This document shows positions 27,901 to 42,900 of a DNA stretch of 64,000 nt, one piece after another. Both the position numbers and the translations under genes were made by a program. The DNA comes from Erpobdella octoculata (taxonomy: Eukaryota; Annelida; Clitellata; Hirudinida; Erpobdellidae), in assembly GCA_963978895.1 (NCBI GenBank), contig OZ022245.1:1012066-1076065 (forward strand). Direction: 5' to 3'. The notes beneath the pieces are model-generated. The model was not told where the DNA came from and did not search any database. It saw only the letters and a list, made by a program, of their open reading frames with translations. The stretch's first letter is position 1; every line of letters begins with the position of its first letter.

Positions 27901-30900
27901 AGATTCCAAAACAATAATGGACGTTCTACTCAAACCCGAAAACGTCAAACAAGTTGTTGTAACAGTTGAAAATAATGGTGATGTCGTCAAGACGTTCGAT
28001 AAGCTTCCAACTCCAACCGGTCAAGAGGTGTGTTTTAGCTGGAAAAAGCAATTTTAGTTTAATAAAAAACATTATTTTGTGACTTGCTGGAAATATATTT
28101 TCAACATATTTAAAGTCACATTACGTTCATGTCTTAGCAAAACTTTTTGCCGGAAAATCTGTTCGGAGACAAAGTCGTCATCACGCTTATTCCTGAGGAC
28201 GAAACGAAAGAAATCACCGTTTCTGAACTGACTGTCAACGTCTGTGGAAAGAGTAAGTAGGACGTTTTTAATAAAGATTTTCATTAATGATTTGTAATTT
28301 ATTTTTTTCGCTTTTAGTTTCTACCCCAGGACAGGTTACAACACCAGGAAAGGTTACAACACCAGGAGAGGTTACAACACCAGGAAAGGTTACAACACCA
28401 GGTAATCATTCTGCCTGTTACTTGTAGCACGCGTAAATGACTTTGCTCAATTTTGTTTAAACAAATTGTTTTTTGTTTTCATAGGTACAACGGGCAAGAC
28501 TACTACTGGTGAAGGTTAGTTTCTTAAAGCAATATGTGTGACGAGTCCTTTTTTTCAAAAGATTTTGATGAAAAAAACAAGAATAAATTATCAATAATTA
28601 ATTTTCAAAGCTAAAACGACAAAAGGGACCACTGAGGGAGGCACTGTTGTTTCAACCGCTCCAATTCCAACTAGTATGCTTCTAATATTTAGCCAAACGG
28701 TGAAGCGTGTCCACAAACTAAACGATCAATTATTTCTCTTTATTAGAACCGACAAGGTGCGAGGTTGAGCAGATCATCGATAAACCAGGTACAAAAGTAG
28801 AAACGACTCCTTTCGTCGAGAATCCAGAATTTCCGTTGACGTTCAATCCAGCAAACGAAGTTGTAATCACGATCACGCAGGAAGATTCCAAAACAATTAT
28901 GGACGTTCTACTCAAACCCGAAAACGTCAAACAAGTTGTTGTAACAGTTGAAAATAATGGTGATGTCGTCAAGACGTTTGATAAGCTTCCAACTCCAACC
29001 GGTCAAGAGGTGTGTTTAAGCTGGAAAAAGCACTTTTAGTTTAATAAAAAACAATATTTTGTGACTTGCTGGAAATATATTTTCAACATATTTAAAATCA
29101 CGTTACGTTCATGTCTTAGCAAAACTTTTTGCCGGAAAATCTGTTCGGAGACAAAGTCGTCATCACGCTTCTTCCTGAGGACGAAACGAAAGAAATCACC
29201 GTTTCTGAACTGACTGTCAACGTCTGTGGAAAGAGTAAGTAGCACGTTTTTAATAAAGATTTTCATTAATGATTTGTAATTTATTTTTTTCGCTTTTAGT
29301 TTCTACCCCAGGACAGGTTACAACACCAGGAAAGGTTACAACACCAGGTAATCATTCTGCCTGTTACTTGTAGCACGCCTAAATGACTTTGCCCAATTTT
29401 GTTTAAACAAATTGTTTTTTCTTTTCATAGGTACAACGGGCAAGACTACTACTGGTGAAGGTTAGTTTCTTAAAGCAATATGTGTGACGAGTCCTTTTTT
29501 TCAAAAGATTTTGATGAAAAAAACAAGAATAAATTATCAATAATTAATTTTCAAAGCTAAAACGACAAAAGGGACCACTGAGGGAGGCACTGTTGTTTCA
29601 ACCGCTCCAATTCCAACTAGTATGCTTCTAATATTTAGCCAAACGGTGAAGCGTGTCCACAAACTAAACGATCAATTATTTCTCTTTATTAGAACCGACA
29701 AGGTGCGAGGTTGAGCAGATCATCGATAAACCAGGTACAAAAGTAGAGACGACTCCTTTCGTCGAGAATCCGGAATTTCCGTTGACGTTCAATCCAGCAA
29801 ACGAAGTTGTAATCACGATCACGCAGGAAGATTCCAAAACAATAATGGACGTTCTACTCAAACCCGAAAACGTCAAACAAGTTGTTGTAACAGTTGAAAA
29901 TAATGGTGATGTCGTCAAGACGTTCGATAAGCTTCCAACTCCAACCGGTCAAGAGGTGTGTTTTAGCTGGAAAAAGCAATTTTAGTTTAATAAAAAACAT
30001 TATTTTGTGACTTGCTGGAAATATATTTTCAACATATTTAAAGTCACATTACGTTCATGTCTTAGCAAAACTTTTTGCCGGAAAATCTGTTCGGAGACAA
30101 AGTCGTCATCACGCTTATTCCTGAGGACGAAACGAAAGAAATCACCGTTTCTGAACTGACTGTCAACGTCTGTGGAAAGAGTAAGTAGGACGTTTTTAAT
30201 AAAGATTTTCATTAATGATTTGTAATTTATTTTTTTCGCTTTTAGTTTCTACCCCAGGACAGGTTACAACACCAGGAAAGGTTACAACACCAGGAGAGGT
30301 TACAACACCAGGAAAGGTTACAACACCAGGTAATCATTCTGCCTGTTACTTGTAGCACGCGTAAATGACTTTGCTCAATTTTGTTTAAACAAATTGTTTT
30401 TTGTTTTCATAGGTACAACGGGCAAGACTACTACTGGTGAAGGTTAGTTTCTTAAAGCAATATGTGTGACGAGTCCTTTTTTTCAAAAGATTTTGATGAA
30501 AAAAACAAGAATAAATTATCAATAATTAATTTTCAAAGCTAAAACGACAAAAGGGACCACTGAGGGAGGCACTGTTGTTTCAACCGCTCCAATTCCAACT
30601 AGTATGCTTCTAATATTTAGCCAAACGGTGAAGCGTGTCCACAAACTAAACGATCAATTATTTCTCTTTATTAGAACCGACAAGGTGCGAGGTTGAGCAG
30701 ATCATCGATAAACCAGGTACAAAAGTAGAAACGACTCCTTTCGTCGAGAATCCGGAATTTCCGTTGACGTTCAATCCAGCAAACGAAGTTGTAATCACGA
30801 TCACGCAGGAAGATTCCAAAACAATTATGGACGTTCTACTCAAACCCGAAAACGTCAAACAAGTTGTTGTAACAGTTGAAAATAATGGTGATGTCGTCAA

Positions 30901-33900
30901 GACGTTTGATAAGCTTCCAACTCCAACCGGTCAAGAGGTGTGTTTAAGCTGGAAAAAGCACTTTTAGTTTAATAAAAAACAATATTTTGTGACTTGCTGG
31001 AAATATATTTTCAACATATTTAAAATCACGTTACGTTCATGTCTTAGCAAAACTTTTTGCCGGAAAATCTGTTCGGAGACAAAGTCGTCATCACGCTTCT
31101 TCCTGAGGACGAAACGAAAGAAATCACCGTTTCTGAACTGACTGTCAACGTCTGTGGAAAGAGTAAGTAGCACGTTTTTAATAAAGATTTTCATTAATGA
31201 TTTGTAATTTATTTTTTTCGCTTTTAGTTTCTACCCCAGGACAGGTTACAACACCAGGAAAGGTTACAACACCAGGTAATCATTCTGCCTGTTACTTGTA
31301 GCACGCCTAAATGACTTTGCCCAATTTTGTTTAAACAAATTGTTTTTTCTTTTCATAGGTACAACGGGCAAGACTACTACTGGTGAAGGTTAGTTTCTTA
31401 AAGCAATATGTGTGACGAGTCCTTTTTTTCAAAAGATTTTGATGAAAAAAACAAGAATAAATTATCAATAATTAATTTTCAAAGCTAAAACGACAAAAGG
31501 GACCACTGAGGGAGGCACTGTTGTTTCAACCGCTCCAATTCCAACTAGTATGCTTCTAATATTTAGCCAAACGGTGAAGCGTGTCCACAAACTAAACGAT
31601 CAATTATTTCTCTTTATTAGAACCGACAAGGTGCGAGGTTGAGCAGATCATCGATAAACCAGGTACAAAAGTAGAGACGACTCCTTTCGTCGAGAATCCG
31701 GAATTTCCGTTGACGTTCAATCCAGCAAACGAAGTTGTAATCACGATCACGCAGGAAGATTCCAAAACAATAATGGACGTTCTACTCAAACCCGAAAACG
31801 TCAAACAAGTTGTTGTAACAGTTGAAAATAATGGTGATGTCGTCAAGACGTTCGATAAGCTTCCAACTCCAACCGGTCAAGAGGTGTGTTTTAGCTGGAA
31901 AAAGCAATTTTAGTTTAATAAAAAACAATATTTTGTGACTTGCTGGAAATATATTTTCAACATATTTAAAGTCACATTACGTTCATGTCTTAGCAAAACT
32001 TTTTGCCGGAAAATCTGTTCGGAGACAAAGTCGTCATCACGCTTATTCCTGAGGACGAAACGAAAGAAATCACCGTTTCTGAACTGACTGTCAACGTCTG
32101 TGGAAAGAGTAAGTAGGACGTTTTTAATAAAGATTTTCATTAATGATTTGTAATTTATTTTTTTCGCTTTTAGTTTCTACCCCAGGACAGGTTACAACAC
32201 CAGGAAAGGTTACAACACCAGGAGAGGTTACAACACCAGGAAAGATTACAACACCAGGTAATCATTCTGCCTGTTACTTGTAGCACGCCTAAATGACTTT
32301 GCTCAATTTTGTTTAAACAAATTGTTTTTTCTTTTCATAGGTACAACGGGCAAGACTACTACTGGTGAAGGTTAGTTTCTTAAAGCAATATGTGTGACGA
32401 GTCCTTTTTTTGAAAAGATTTTGATGAAAAAAACAAGAATAAATTATCAATAATTAATTTTCAAAGCTAAAACGACAAAAGGGACCACTGAGGGAGGCAC
32501 TGTTGTTTCAACCGCTCCAATTCCAACTAGTATGCTTCTAATATTTAGCCAAACGGTGAAGCGTGTCCACAAACTAAACGATCAATTATTTCTCTTTATT
32601 AGAACCGACAAGGTGCGAGGTTGAGCAGATCATCGATAAACCAGGTACAAAAGTAGAAACGACTCCTTTCGTCGAGAATCCGGAATTTCCGTTGACGTTC
32701 AATCCAGCAAACGAAGTTGTAATCACGATCACGCAGGAAGATTCCAAAACAATAATGGACGTTCTACTCAAACCCGAAAACGTCAAACAAGTTGTTGTAA
32801 CAGTTGAAAATAATGGTGATGTCATCAAGACGTTTGATAAGCTTCCAACTCCAACCGGTCAAGAGGTGTGTTTAAGCTGGAAAAAGCACTTTTAGTTTAA
32901 TAAAAAAAAATATTTTGTGACTTGCTGGAAATATATTTTCAACATATTTAAAGTCACATTACGTTCATGTCTTAGCAAAACTTTTTGCCGGAAAATCTGT
33001 TCGGAGACAAAGTCGTCATCACGCTTATTCCTGAGGACGAAACGAAAGAAATCACCGTTTCTGAACTGACTGTCAACGTCTGTGGAAAGAGTAAGTAGGA
33101 CGTTTTTAATAAAGATTTTCATTAATGATTTGTAATTTATTTTTTTCGCTTTTAGTTTCTACCCCAGGACAGGTTACAACACCAGGAAAGGTTACAACAC
33201 CAGGAGAGGTTACAACACCAGGAAAGGTTACAACACCAGGTAATCATTCTGCCTGTTACTTGTAGCACGCGTAAATGACTTTGCTCAATTTTGTTTAAAC
33301 AAATTGTTTTTTGTTTTCATAGGTACAACGGGCAAGACTACTACTGGTGAAGGTTAGTTTCTTAAAGCAATATGTGTGACGAGTCCTTTTTTTCAAAAGA
33401 TTTTGATGAAAAAAACAAGAATAAATTATCAATAATTAATTTTCAAAGCTAAAACGACAAAAGGGACCACTGAGGGAGGCACTGTTGTTTCAACCGCTCC
33501 AATTCCAACTAGTATGCTTCTAATATTTAGCCAAACGGTGAAGCGTGTCCACAAACTAAACGATCAATTATTTCTCTTTATTAGAACCGACAAGGTGCGA
33601 GGTTGAGCAGATCATCGATAAACCAGGTACAAAAGTAGAGACGACTCCTTTCGTCGAGAATCCGGAATTTCCGTTGACGTTCAATCCAGCAAACGAAGTT
33701 GTAATCACAATCACGCAGGAAGATTCCAAAACAATTATGGACGTTCTACTCAAACCCGAAAACGTCAAACAAGTAGTTGTAACAGTTGAAAATAATGGTG
33801 ATGTCGTCAAGACGTTCGATAAGCTTCCAACTCCAACCGGTCAAGAGGTGTGTTTTAGCTGGAAAAAGCACTTTTAGTTTAATAAAAAACAATATTTTGT

Positions 33901-36900
33901 GACTTGATGGAAATATATTTTCAACATATTTAAAGTCACATTACGTTCATGTCTTAGCAAAACGTTTTGCCGGAAAATCTGTTCGGAGACAAAGTCGTCA
34001 TCACGCTTATTCCTGAGGACGAAACGAAAGAAATCACCGTTTCTGAACTGACTGTCAACGTCTGTGGAAAGAGTAAGTAGGACGTTTTTAATAAAGATTT
34101 TCATTAATGATTTGTAATTTATTTTTTTCGCTTTTAGTTTCTACCCCAGGACAGGTTACAACACCAGGAAAGGTTACAACACCAGGAGAGGTTACAACAC
34201 CAGGAAAGGTTACAACACCAGGTAATCATTCTGCCTGTTACTTGTAGCACGCGTAAATGACTTTGCTCAATTTTGTTTAAACAAATTGTTTTTTGTTTTC
34301 ATAGGTACAACGGGCAAGACTACTACTGGTGAAGGTTAGTTTCTTAAAGCAATATGTGTGACGAGTCCTTTTTTTCAAAAGATTTTGATGAAAAAAACAA
34401 GAATAAATTATCAATAATTAATTTTCAAAGCTAAAACGACAAAAGGGACCACTGAGGGAGGCACTGTTGTTTCAACCGCTCCAATTCCAACTAGTATGCT
34501 TCTAATATTTAGCCAAACGGTGAAGCGTGTCCACAAACTAAACGATCAATTATTTCTCTTTATTAGAACCGACAAGGTGCGAGGTTGAGCAGATCATCGA
34601 TAAACCAGGTACAAAAGTAGAAACGACTCCTTTCGTCGAGAATCCGGAATTTCCGTTGACGTTCAATCCAGCAAACGAAGTTGTAATCACGATCACGCAG
34701 GAAGATTCCAAAACAATTATGGACGTTCTACTCAAACCCGAAAACGTCAAACAAGTTGTTGTAACAGTTGAAAATAATGGTGATGTCGTCAAGACGTTTG
34801 ATAAGCTTCCAACTCCAACCGGTCAAGAGGTGTGTTTAAGCTGGAAAAAGCACTTTTAGTTTAATAAAAAACAATATTTTGTGACTTGCTGGAAATATAT
34901 TTTCAACATATTTAAAGTCACATTACGTTCATGTCTTAGCAAAACTTTTTGCCGGAAAATCTGTTCGGAGACAAAGTCGTCATCACGCTTATTCCTGAGG
35001 ACGAAACGAAAGAAATCACCGTTTCTGAACTGACTGTCAACGTCTGTGGAAAGAGTAAGTAGGACGTTTTTAATAAAGATTTTCATTAATGATTTGTAAT
35101 TTATTTTTTTCGCTTTTAGTTTCTACCCCAGGACAGGTTACAACACCAGGAAAGGTTACAACACCAGGAGAGGTTACAACACCAGGAAAGGTTACAACAC
35201 CAGGTAATCATTCTGCCTGTTACTTGTAGCACGCCTAAATGACTTTGCTCAATTTTGTTTAAACAAATTGTTTTTTCTTTTCATAGGTACAACGGGCAAG
35301 ACTACTACTGGTGAAGGTTTGTTTCTTAAAGCAATCTTTGTGACGAGTCCTTTTTTTCAAAAGATTTTGATGAAAAACACAAGAATAAATTATCAATAAT
35401 TAATTTTCAAAGCTAAAACGACAAAAGGGACCACTGAGGGAGGCACTGTTGTTTCAACCGCTCCAATTCCAACTAGTATGCTTCTAATATTTAGCCAAAC
35501 GGTGAAGCGTGTCCACAAACTAAACGATCAATTATTTCTCTTTATTAGAACCGACAAGGTGCGAGGTTGATCAGATCATCGATAAACCAGGTACAAAAGT
35601 AGAGACGACTCCTTTCGTCGAGAATCCGGAATTTCCGTTGACGTTCAATCCAGCAAACGAAGTTGTAATCACAATCACGCAGGAAGATTCCAAAACAATA
35701 ATGGACGTTCTACTCAAACCCGAAAACGTCAAACAAGTTGTTGTAACAGTTGAAAATAATGGTGATGTCGTCAAGACGTTCGATAAGCTTCCAACTCCAA
35801 CCGGTCAAGAGGTGTGTTTTAGCTGGAAAAAGCACTTTTAGTTTAATAAAAAACAATATTTTGTGACTTGATGGAAATATATTTTCAACATATTTAAAGT
35901 CACATTACGTTCATGTCTTAGCAAAACGTTTTGCCGGAAAATCTGTTCGGAGACAAAGTCGTCATCACGCTTATTCCTGAGGACGAAACGAAAGAAATCA
36001 CCGTTTCTGAACTGACTGTCAACGTCTGTGGAAAGAGTAAGTAGGACGTTTTTAATAAAGATTTTCATTAATGATTTGTAATTTATTTTTTTCGCTTTTA
36101 GTTTCTACCCCAGGACAGGTTACAACACCAGGAAAGGTTACAACACCAGGAGAGGTTACAACACCAGGAAAGGTTACAACACCAGGTAATCATTCTGCCT
36201 GTTACTTGTAGCACGCCTAAATGACTTTGCTCAATTTTGTTTAAACAAATTGTTTTTTCTTTTCATAGGTACAACGGGCAAGACTACTACTGGTGAAGGT
36301 TAGTTTCTTAAAGCAATATGTGTGACGAGTCCTTTTTTTCAAAAGATTTTGATGAAAAAAACAAGAATAAATTATCAATAATTAATTTTCAAAGCTAAAA
36401 CGACAAAAGGGACCACTGAGGGAGGCACTGTTGTTTCAACCGCTCCAATTCCAACTAGTATGCTTCTAATATTTAGCCAAACGGTGAAGCGTGTCCACAA
36501 ACTAAACGATCAATTATTTCTCTTTATTAGAACCGACAAGGTGCGAGGTTGATCAGATCATCGATAAACCAGGTACAAAAGTAGAGACGACTCCTTTCGT
36601 CGAGAATCCGGAATTTCCGTTGACGTTCAATCCAGCAAACGAAGTTGTAATCACAATCACGCAGGAAGATTCCAAAACAATAATGGACGTTCTACTCAAA
36701 CCCGAAAACGTCAAACAAGTTGTTGTAACAGTTGAAAATAATGGTGATGTCGTCAAGACGTTCGATAAGCTTCCAACTCCAACCGGTCAAGAGGTGTGTT
36801 TTAGCTGGAAAAAGCACTTTTAGTTTAATAAAAAACAATATTTTGTGACTTGCTGGAAATATATTTTCAACATATTTAAAGTCACATTACGTTCATGTCT

Positions 36901-39900
36901 TAGCAAAACTTTTTGCCGGAAAATCTGTTCGGAGACAAAGTCGTCATCACGCTTATTCCTGAGGACGAAACGAAAGAAATCACCGTTTCTGAACTGACTG
37001 TCAACGTCTGTGGAAAGAGTAAGTAGGACGTTTTTAATAAAGATTTTCATTAATGATTTGTAATTTATTTTTTTCGCTTTTAGTTTCTACCCCAGGACAG
37101 GTTACAACACCAGGAAAGGTTACAACACCAGGAGAGGTTACAACACCAGGAAAGATTACAACACCAGGTAATCATTCTGCCTGTTACTTGTAGCACGCCT
37201 AAATGACTTTGCTCAATTTTGTTTAAACAAATTGTTTTTTCTTTTCATAGGTACAACGGGCAAGACTACTACTGGTGAAGGTTAGTTTCTTAAAGCAATA
37301 TGTGTGACGAGTCCTTTTTTTGAAAAGATTTTGATGAAAAAAACAAGAATAAATTATCAATAATTAATTTTCAAAGCTAAAACGACAAAAGGGACCACTG
37401 AGGGAGGCACTGTTGTTTCAACCGCTCCAATTCCAACTAGTATGCTTCTAATATTTAGCCAAACGGTGAAGCGTGTCCACAAACTAAACGATCAATTATT
37501 TCTCTTTATTAGAACCGACAAGGTGCGAGGTTGATCAGATCATCGATAAACCAGGTACAAAAGTAGAGACGACTCCTTTCGTCGAGAATCCGGAATTTCC
37601 GTTGACGTTCAATCCAGCAAACGAAGTTGTAATCACAATCACGCAGGAAGATTCCAAAACAATAATGGACGTTCTACTCAAACCCGAAAACGTCAAACAA
37701 GTTGTTGTAACAGTTGAAAATAATGGTGATGTCGTCAAGACGTTCGATAAGCTTCCAACTCCAACCGGTCAAGAGGTGTGTTTTAGCTGGAAAAAGCACT
37801 TTTAGTTTAATAAAAAACAATATTTTGTGACTTGCTGGAAATATATTTTCAACATATTTAAAGTCACATTACGTTCATGTCTTAGCAAAACTTTTTGCCG
37901 GAAAATCTGTTCGGAGACAAAGTCGTCATCACGCTTATTCCTGAGGACGAAACGAAAGAAATCACCGTTTCTGAACTGACTGTCAACGTCTGTGGAAAGA
38001 GTAAGTAGGACGTTTTTAATAAAGATTTTCATTAATGATTTGTAATTTATTTTTTTCGCTTTTAGTTTCTACCCCAGGACAGGTTACAACACCAGGAAAG
38101 GTTACAACACCAGGAGAGGTTACAACACCAGGAAAGGTTACAACACCAGGAGAGGTTACAACACCAGGAAAGGTTACAACACCAGGTAATCATTCTGCCT
38201 GTTACTTGTAGCACGCGTAAATGACTTTGCTCAGTTTTTTTTAAACAAATTGTTTTTTGTTTTCATAGGAACAACGGGCAAGACTACTACTGGTGAAGGT
38301 TAGTTTCTTAAAGCAATATGTGTGACGAGTCCTTTTTTTCAAAAGATTTTGATGAAAAATACAAGAATAAATTATCAATAATTAATTTTCAAAGCTAAAA
38401 CGACAAAAGGGACCACTGAGGGAGGCACTGTTGTTTCAACCGCTCCAATTCCAACTAGTATGCTTCTAATATTTAGCCAAACGGTGAAGCGTGTCCACAA
38501 ACTAAACGATCAATTATTTCTCTTTATTAGAACCGACAAGGTGCGAGGTTGAGCAGATCATCGATAAACCAGGTACAAAAGTAGAGACGACTCCTTTCGT
38601 CGAGAATCCGGAATTTCCGTTGACGTTCAATCCAGCAAACGAAGTTGTAATCACAATCACGCAGGAAGATTCCAAAACAATAATGGACGTTCTACTCAAA
38701 CCCGAAAACGTCAAACAAGTTGTTGTAACAGTTGAAAATAATGGTGATGTCGTCAAGACGTTCGATAAGCTTCCAACTCCAACCGGTCAAGAGGTGTGTT
38801 TTAGCTGGAAAAAGCACTTTTAGTTTAATAAAAAACAATATTTTGTGACTTGATGGAAATATATTTTCAACATATTTAAAGTCACATTACGTTCATGTCT
38901 TAGCAAAACTTTTTGCCGGAAAATCTGTTCGGAGACAAAGTCGTCATCACGCTTATTCCTGAGGACGAAACGAAAGAAATCACCGTTTCTGAACTGACTG
39001 TCAACGTCTGTGGAAAGAGTAAGTAGGACGTTTTTAATAAAGATTTTCATTAATGATTTGTAATTTATTTTTTTCGCTTTTAGTTTCTACCCCAGGACAG
39101 GTTACAACACCAGGAAAGGTTACAACACCAGGAGAGGTTACAACACCAGGAAAGGTTACAACACCAGGTAATCATTCTGCCTGTTACTTGTAGCACGCCT
39201 AAATGACTTTGCTCAATTTTGTTTAAACAAATTGTTTTTTCTTTTCATAGGTACAACGGGCAAGACTACTACTGGTGAAGGTTAGTTTCTTAAAGCAATA
39301 TGTGTGACGAGTCCTTTTTTTCAAAAGATTTTGATGAAAAAAACAAGAATAAATTATCAATAATTAATTTTCAAAGCTAAAACGACAAAAGGGACCACTG
39401 AGGGAGGCACTGTTGTTTCAACCGCTCCAATTCCAACTAGTATGCTTCTAATATTTAGCCAAACGGTGAAGCGTGTCCACAAACTAAACGATCAATTATT
39501 TCTCTTTATTAGAACCGACAAGGTGCGAGGTTGATCAGATCATCGATAAACCAGGTACAAAAGTAGAGACGACTCCTTTCGTCGAGAATCCGGAATTTCC
39601 GTTGACGTTCAATCCAGCAAACGAAGTTGTAATCACAATCACGCAGGAAGATTCCAAAACAATAATGGACGTTCTACTCAAACCCGAAAACGTCAAACAA
39701 GTTGTTGTAACAGTTGAAAATAATGGTGATGTCGTCAAGACGTTCGATAAGCTTCCAACTCCAACCGGTCAAGAGGTGTGTTTTAGCTGGAAAAAGCACT
39801 TTTAGTTTAATAAAAAACAATATTTTGTGACTTGATGGAAATATATTTTCAACATATTTAAAGTCACATTACGTTCATGTCTTAGCAAAACTTTTTGCCG

Positions 39901-42900
39901 GAAAATCTGTTCGGAGACAAAGTCGTCATCACGCTTATTCCTGAGGACGAAACGAAAGAAATCACCGTTTCTGAACTGACTGTCAACGTCTGTGGAAAGA
40001 GTAAGTAGGACGTTTTTAATAAAGATTTTCATTAATGATTTGTAATTTATTTTTTTCGCTTTTAGTTTCTACCCCAGGACAGGTTACAACACCAGGAAAG
40101 GTTACAACACCAGGAGAGGTTACAACACCAGGAAAGGTTACAACACCAGGTAATCATTCTGCCTGTTACTTGTAGCACGCCTAAATGACTTTGCTCAATT
40201 TTGTTTAAACAAATTGTTTTTTGTTTTCATAGGTACAACGGGCAAGACTACTACTGGTGAAGGTTAGTTTCTTAAAGCAATATGTGTGACGAGTACTTTT
40301 TTTCAAAAGATTTTGATGAAAAACACAAGAATAAATTATCAATAATTAATTTTCAAAGCTAAAACGACAAAAGGGACCACTGAGGGAGGCACTGTTGTTT
40401 CAACCGCTCCAATTCCAACTAGTATGCTTCTAATATTTAGCCAAACGGTGAAGCGTGTCCACAAACTAAACGATCAATTATTTCTCTTTATTAGAACCGA
40501 CAAGGTGCGAGGTTGAGCAGATCATCGATAAACCAGGTACAAAAGTAGAAACGACTCCTTTCGTCGAGAATCCGGAATTTCCGTTGACGTTCAATCCAGC
40601 AAACGAAGTTGTAATCACGATCACGCAGGAAGATTCCAAAACAATAATGGACGTTCTACTCAAACCCGAAAACGTCAAACAAGTTGTTGTAACAGTTGAA
40701 AATAATGGTGATGTCGTCAAGACGTTTGATAAGCTTCCAACTCCAACCGGTCAAGAGGTGTGTTTAAGCTGGAAAAAGCACTTTTAGTTTAATAAAAAAC
40801 AATATTTTATGACTTGCTGGAAATATATTTTCAACATATTTAAAGTCACATTACGTTCATGTCTTAGCAAAACTTTTTGCCGGAAAATCTGTTCGGAGAC
40901 AAAGTCGTCATCACGCTTATTCCTGAGGACGAAACGAAAGAAATCACCGTTTCTGAACTGACTGTCAACGTCTGTGGAAAGAGTAAGTAGGACGTTTTTA
41001 ATAAAGATTTTCATTAATGATTTGTAATTTATTTTTTTCGCTTTTAGTTTCTACCCCAGGACAGGTTACAACACCAGGAAAGGTTACAACACCAGGAGAG
41101 GTTACAACACCAGGAAAGGTTACAACACCAGGAGAGGTTACAACACCAGGAAAGATTACAACACCAGGTAATCATTCTGCCTGTTACTTGTAGCACGCGT
41201 AAATGACTTTGCTCAGTTTTGTTTAAACAAATTGTTTTTTGTTTTCATAGGTACAACGGGCAAGACTACTACTGGTGAAGGTTAGTTTCTTAAAGCAATA
41301 TGTGTGACGAGTCCTTTTTTTCAAAAGATTTTGATGAAAAACACAAGAATAAATTATCAATAATTAATTTTCAAAGCTAAAACGACAAAAGGGACCACTG
41401 AGGGAGGCACTGTTGTTTCAACCGCTCCAATTCCAACTAGTATGCTTCTAATATTTAGCCAAACGGTGAAGCGTGTCCACAAACTAAACGATCAATTATT
41501 TCTCTTTATTAGAACCGACAAGGTGCGAGGTTGAGCAGATCATCGATAAACCAGGTACAAAAGTAGAGACGACTCCTTTCGTCGTGAATCCGGAATTTCC
41601 GTTGACGTTCAATCCAGCAAACGAAGTTGTAATCACGATCACGCAGGAAGATTCCAAAACAATAATGGACGTTCTACTCAAACCCGAAAACGTCAAACAA
41701 GTTGTTGTAACAGTTGAAAATAATGGTGATGTCGTCAAGACGTTCGATAAGCTTCCAACTCCAACCGGTCAAGAGGTGTGTTTAAGCTGGAAAAAGCACT
41801 TTTAGTTTAATAAAAAACAATATTTTGTGACTTGCTGGAAATATATTTTCAACATATTTAAAGTCACATTACGTTCATGTCTTAGCAAAACTTTTTGCCG
41901 GAAAATCTGTTCGGAGACAAAGTCGTCATCACGCTTATTCCTGAGGACGAAACGAAAGAAATCACCGTTTCTGAACTGACTGTCAACGTCTGTGGAAAGA
42001 GTAAGTAGGACGTTTTTAATAAAGATTTTCATTAATGATTTGTAATTTATTTTTTTCGCTTTTAGTTTCTACCCCAGGACAGGTTACAACACCAGGAAAG
42101 GTTACAACACCAGGAGAGGTTACAACACCAGGAAAGGTTACAACACCAGGAGAGGTTACAACACCAGGAAAGATTACAACACCAGGTAATCATTCTGCCT
42201 GTTACTTGTAGCACGCGTAAATGACTTTGCTCAGTTTTGTTTAAACAAATTGTTTTTTGTTTTCATAGGTACAACGGGCAAGACTACTACTGGTGAAGGT
42301 TAGTTTCTTAAAGCAATATGTGTGACGAGTCCTTTTTTTCAAAAGATTTTGATGAAAAACACAAGAATAAATTATCAATAATTAATTTTCAAAGCTAAAA
42401 CGACAAAAGGGACCACTGAGGGAGGCACTGTTGTTTCAACCGCTCCAATTCCAACTAGTATGCTTCTAATATTTAGCCAAACGGTGAAGCGTGTCCACAA
42501 ACTAAACGATCAATTATTTCTCTTTATTAGAACCGACAAGGTGCGAGGTTGAGCAGATCATCGATAAACCAGGTACAAAAGTAGAGACGACTCCTTTCGT
42601 CGAGAATCCGGAATTTCCGTTGACGTTCAATCCAGCAAACGACGTTGTAATCACGATCACGCAGGAAGATTCCAAAACAATAATGGACGTTCTACTCAAA
42701 CCCGAAAACGTCAAACAAGTTGTTGTAACAGTTGAAAATAATGGTGATGTCGTCAAGACATTCGATAAGCTTCCAACTCCAACCGGTCAAGAGGTGTGTT
42801 TAAGCTGGAAAAAGCACTTTTAGTTTAATAAAAAACAATATTTTATGACTTGCTGGAAATATATTTTCAACATATTTAAAGTCACATTACGTTCATGTCT

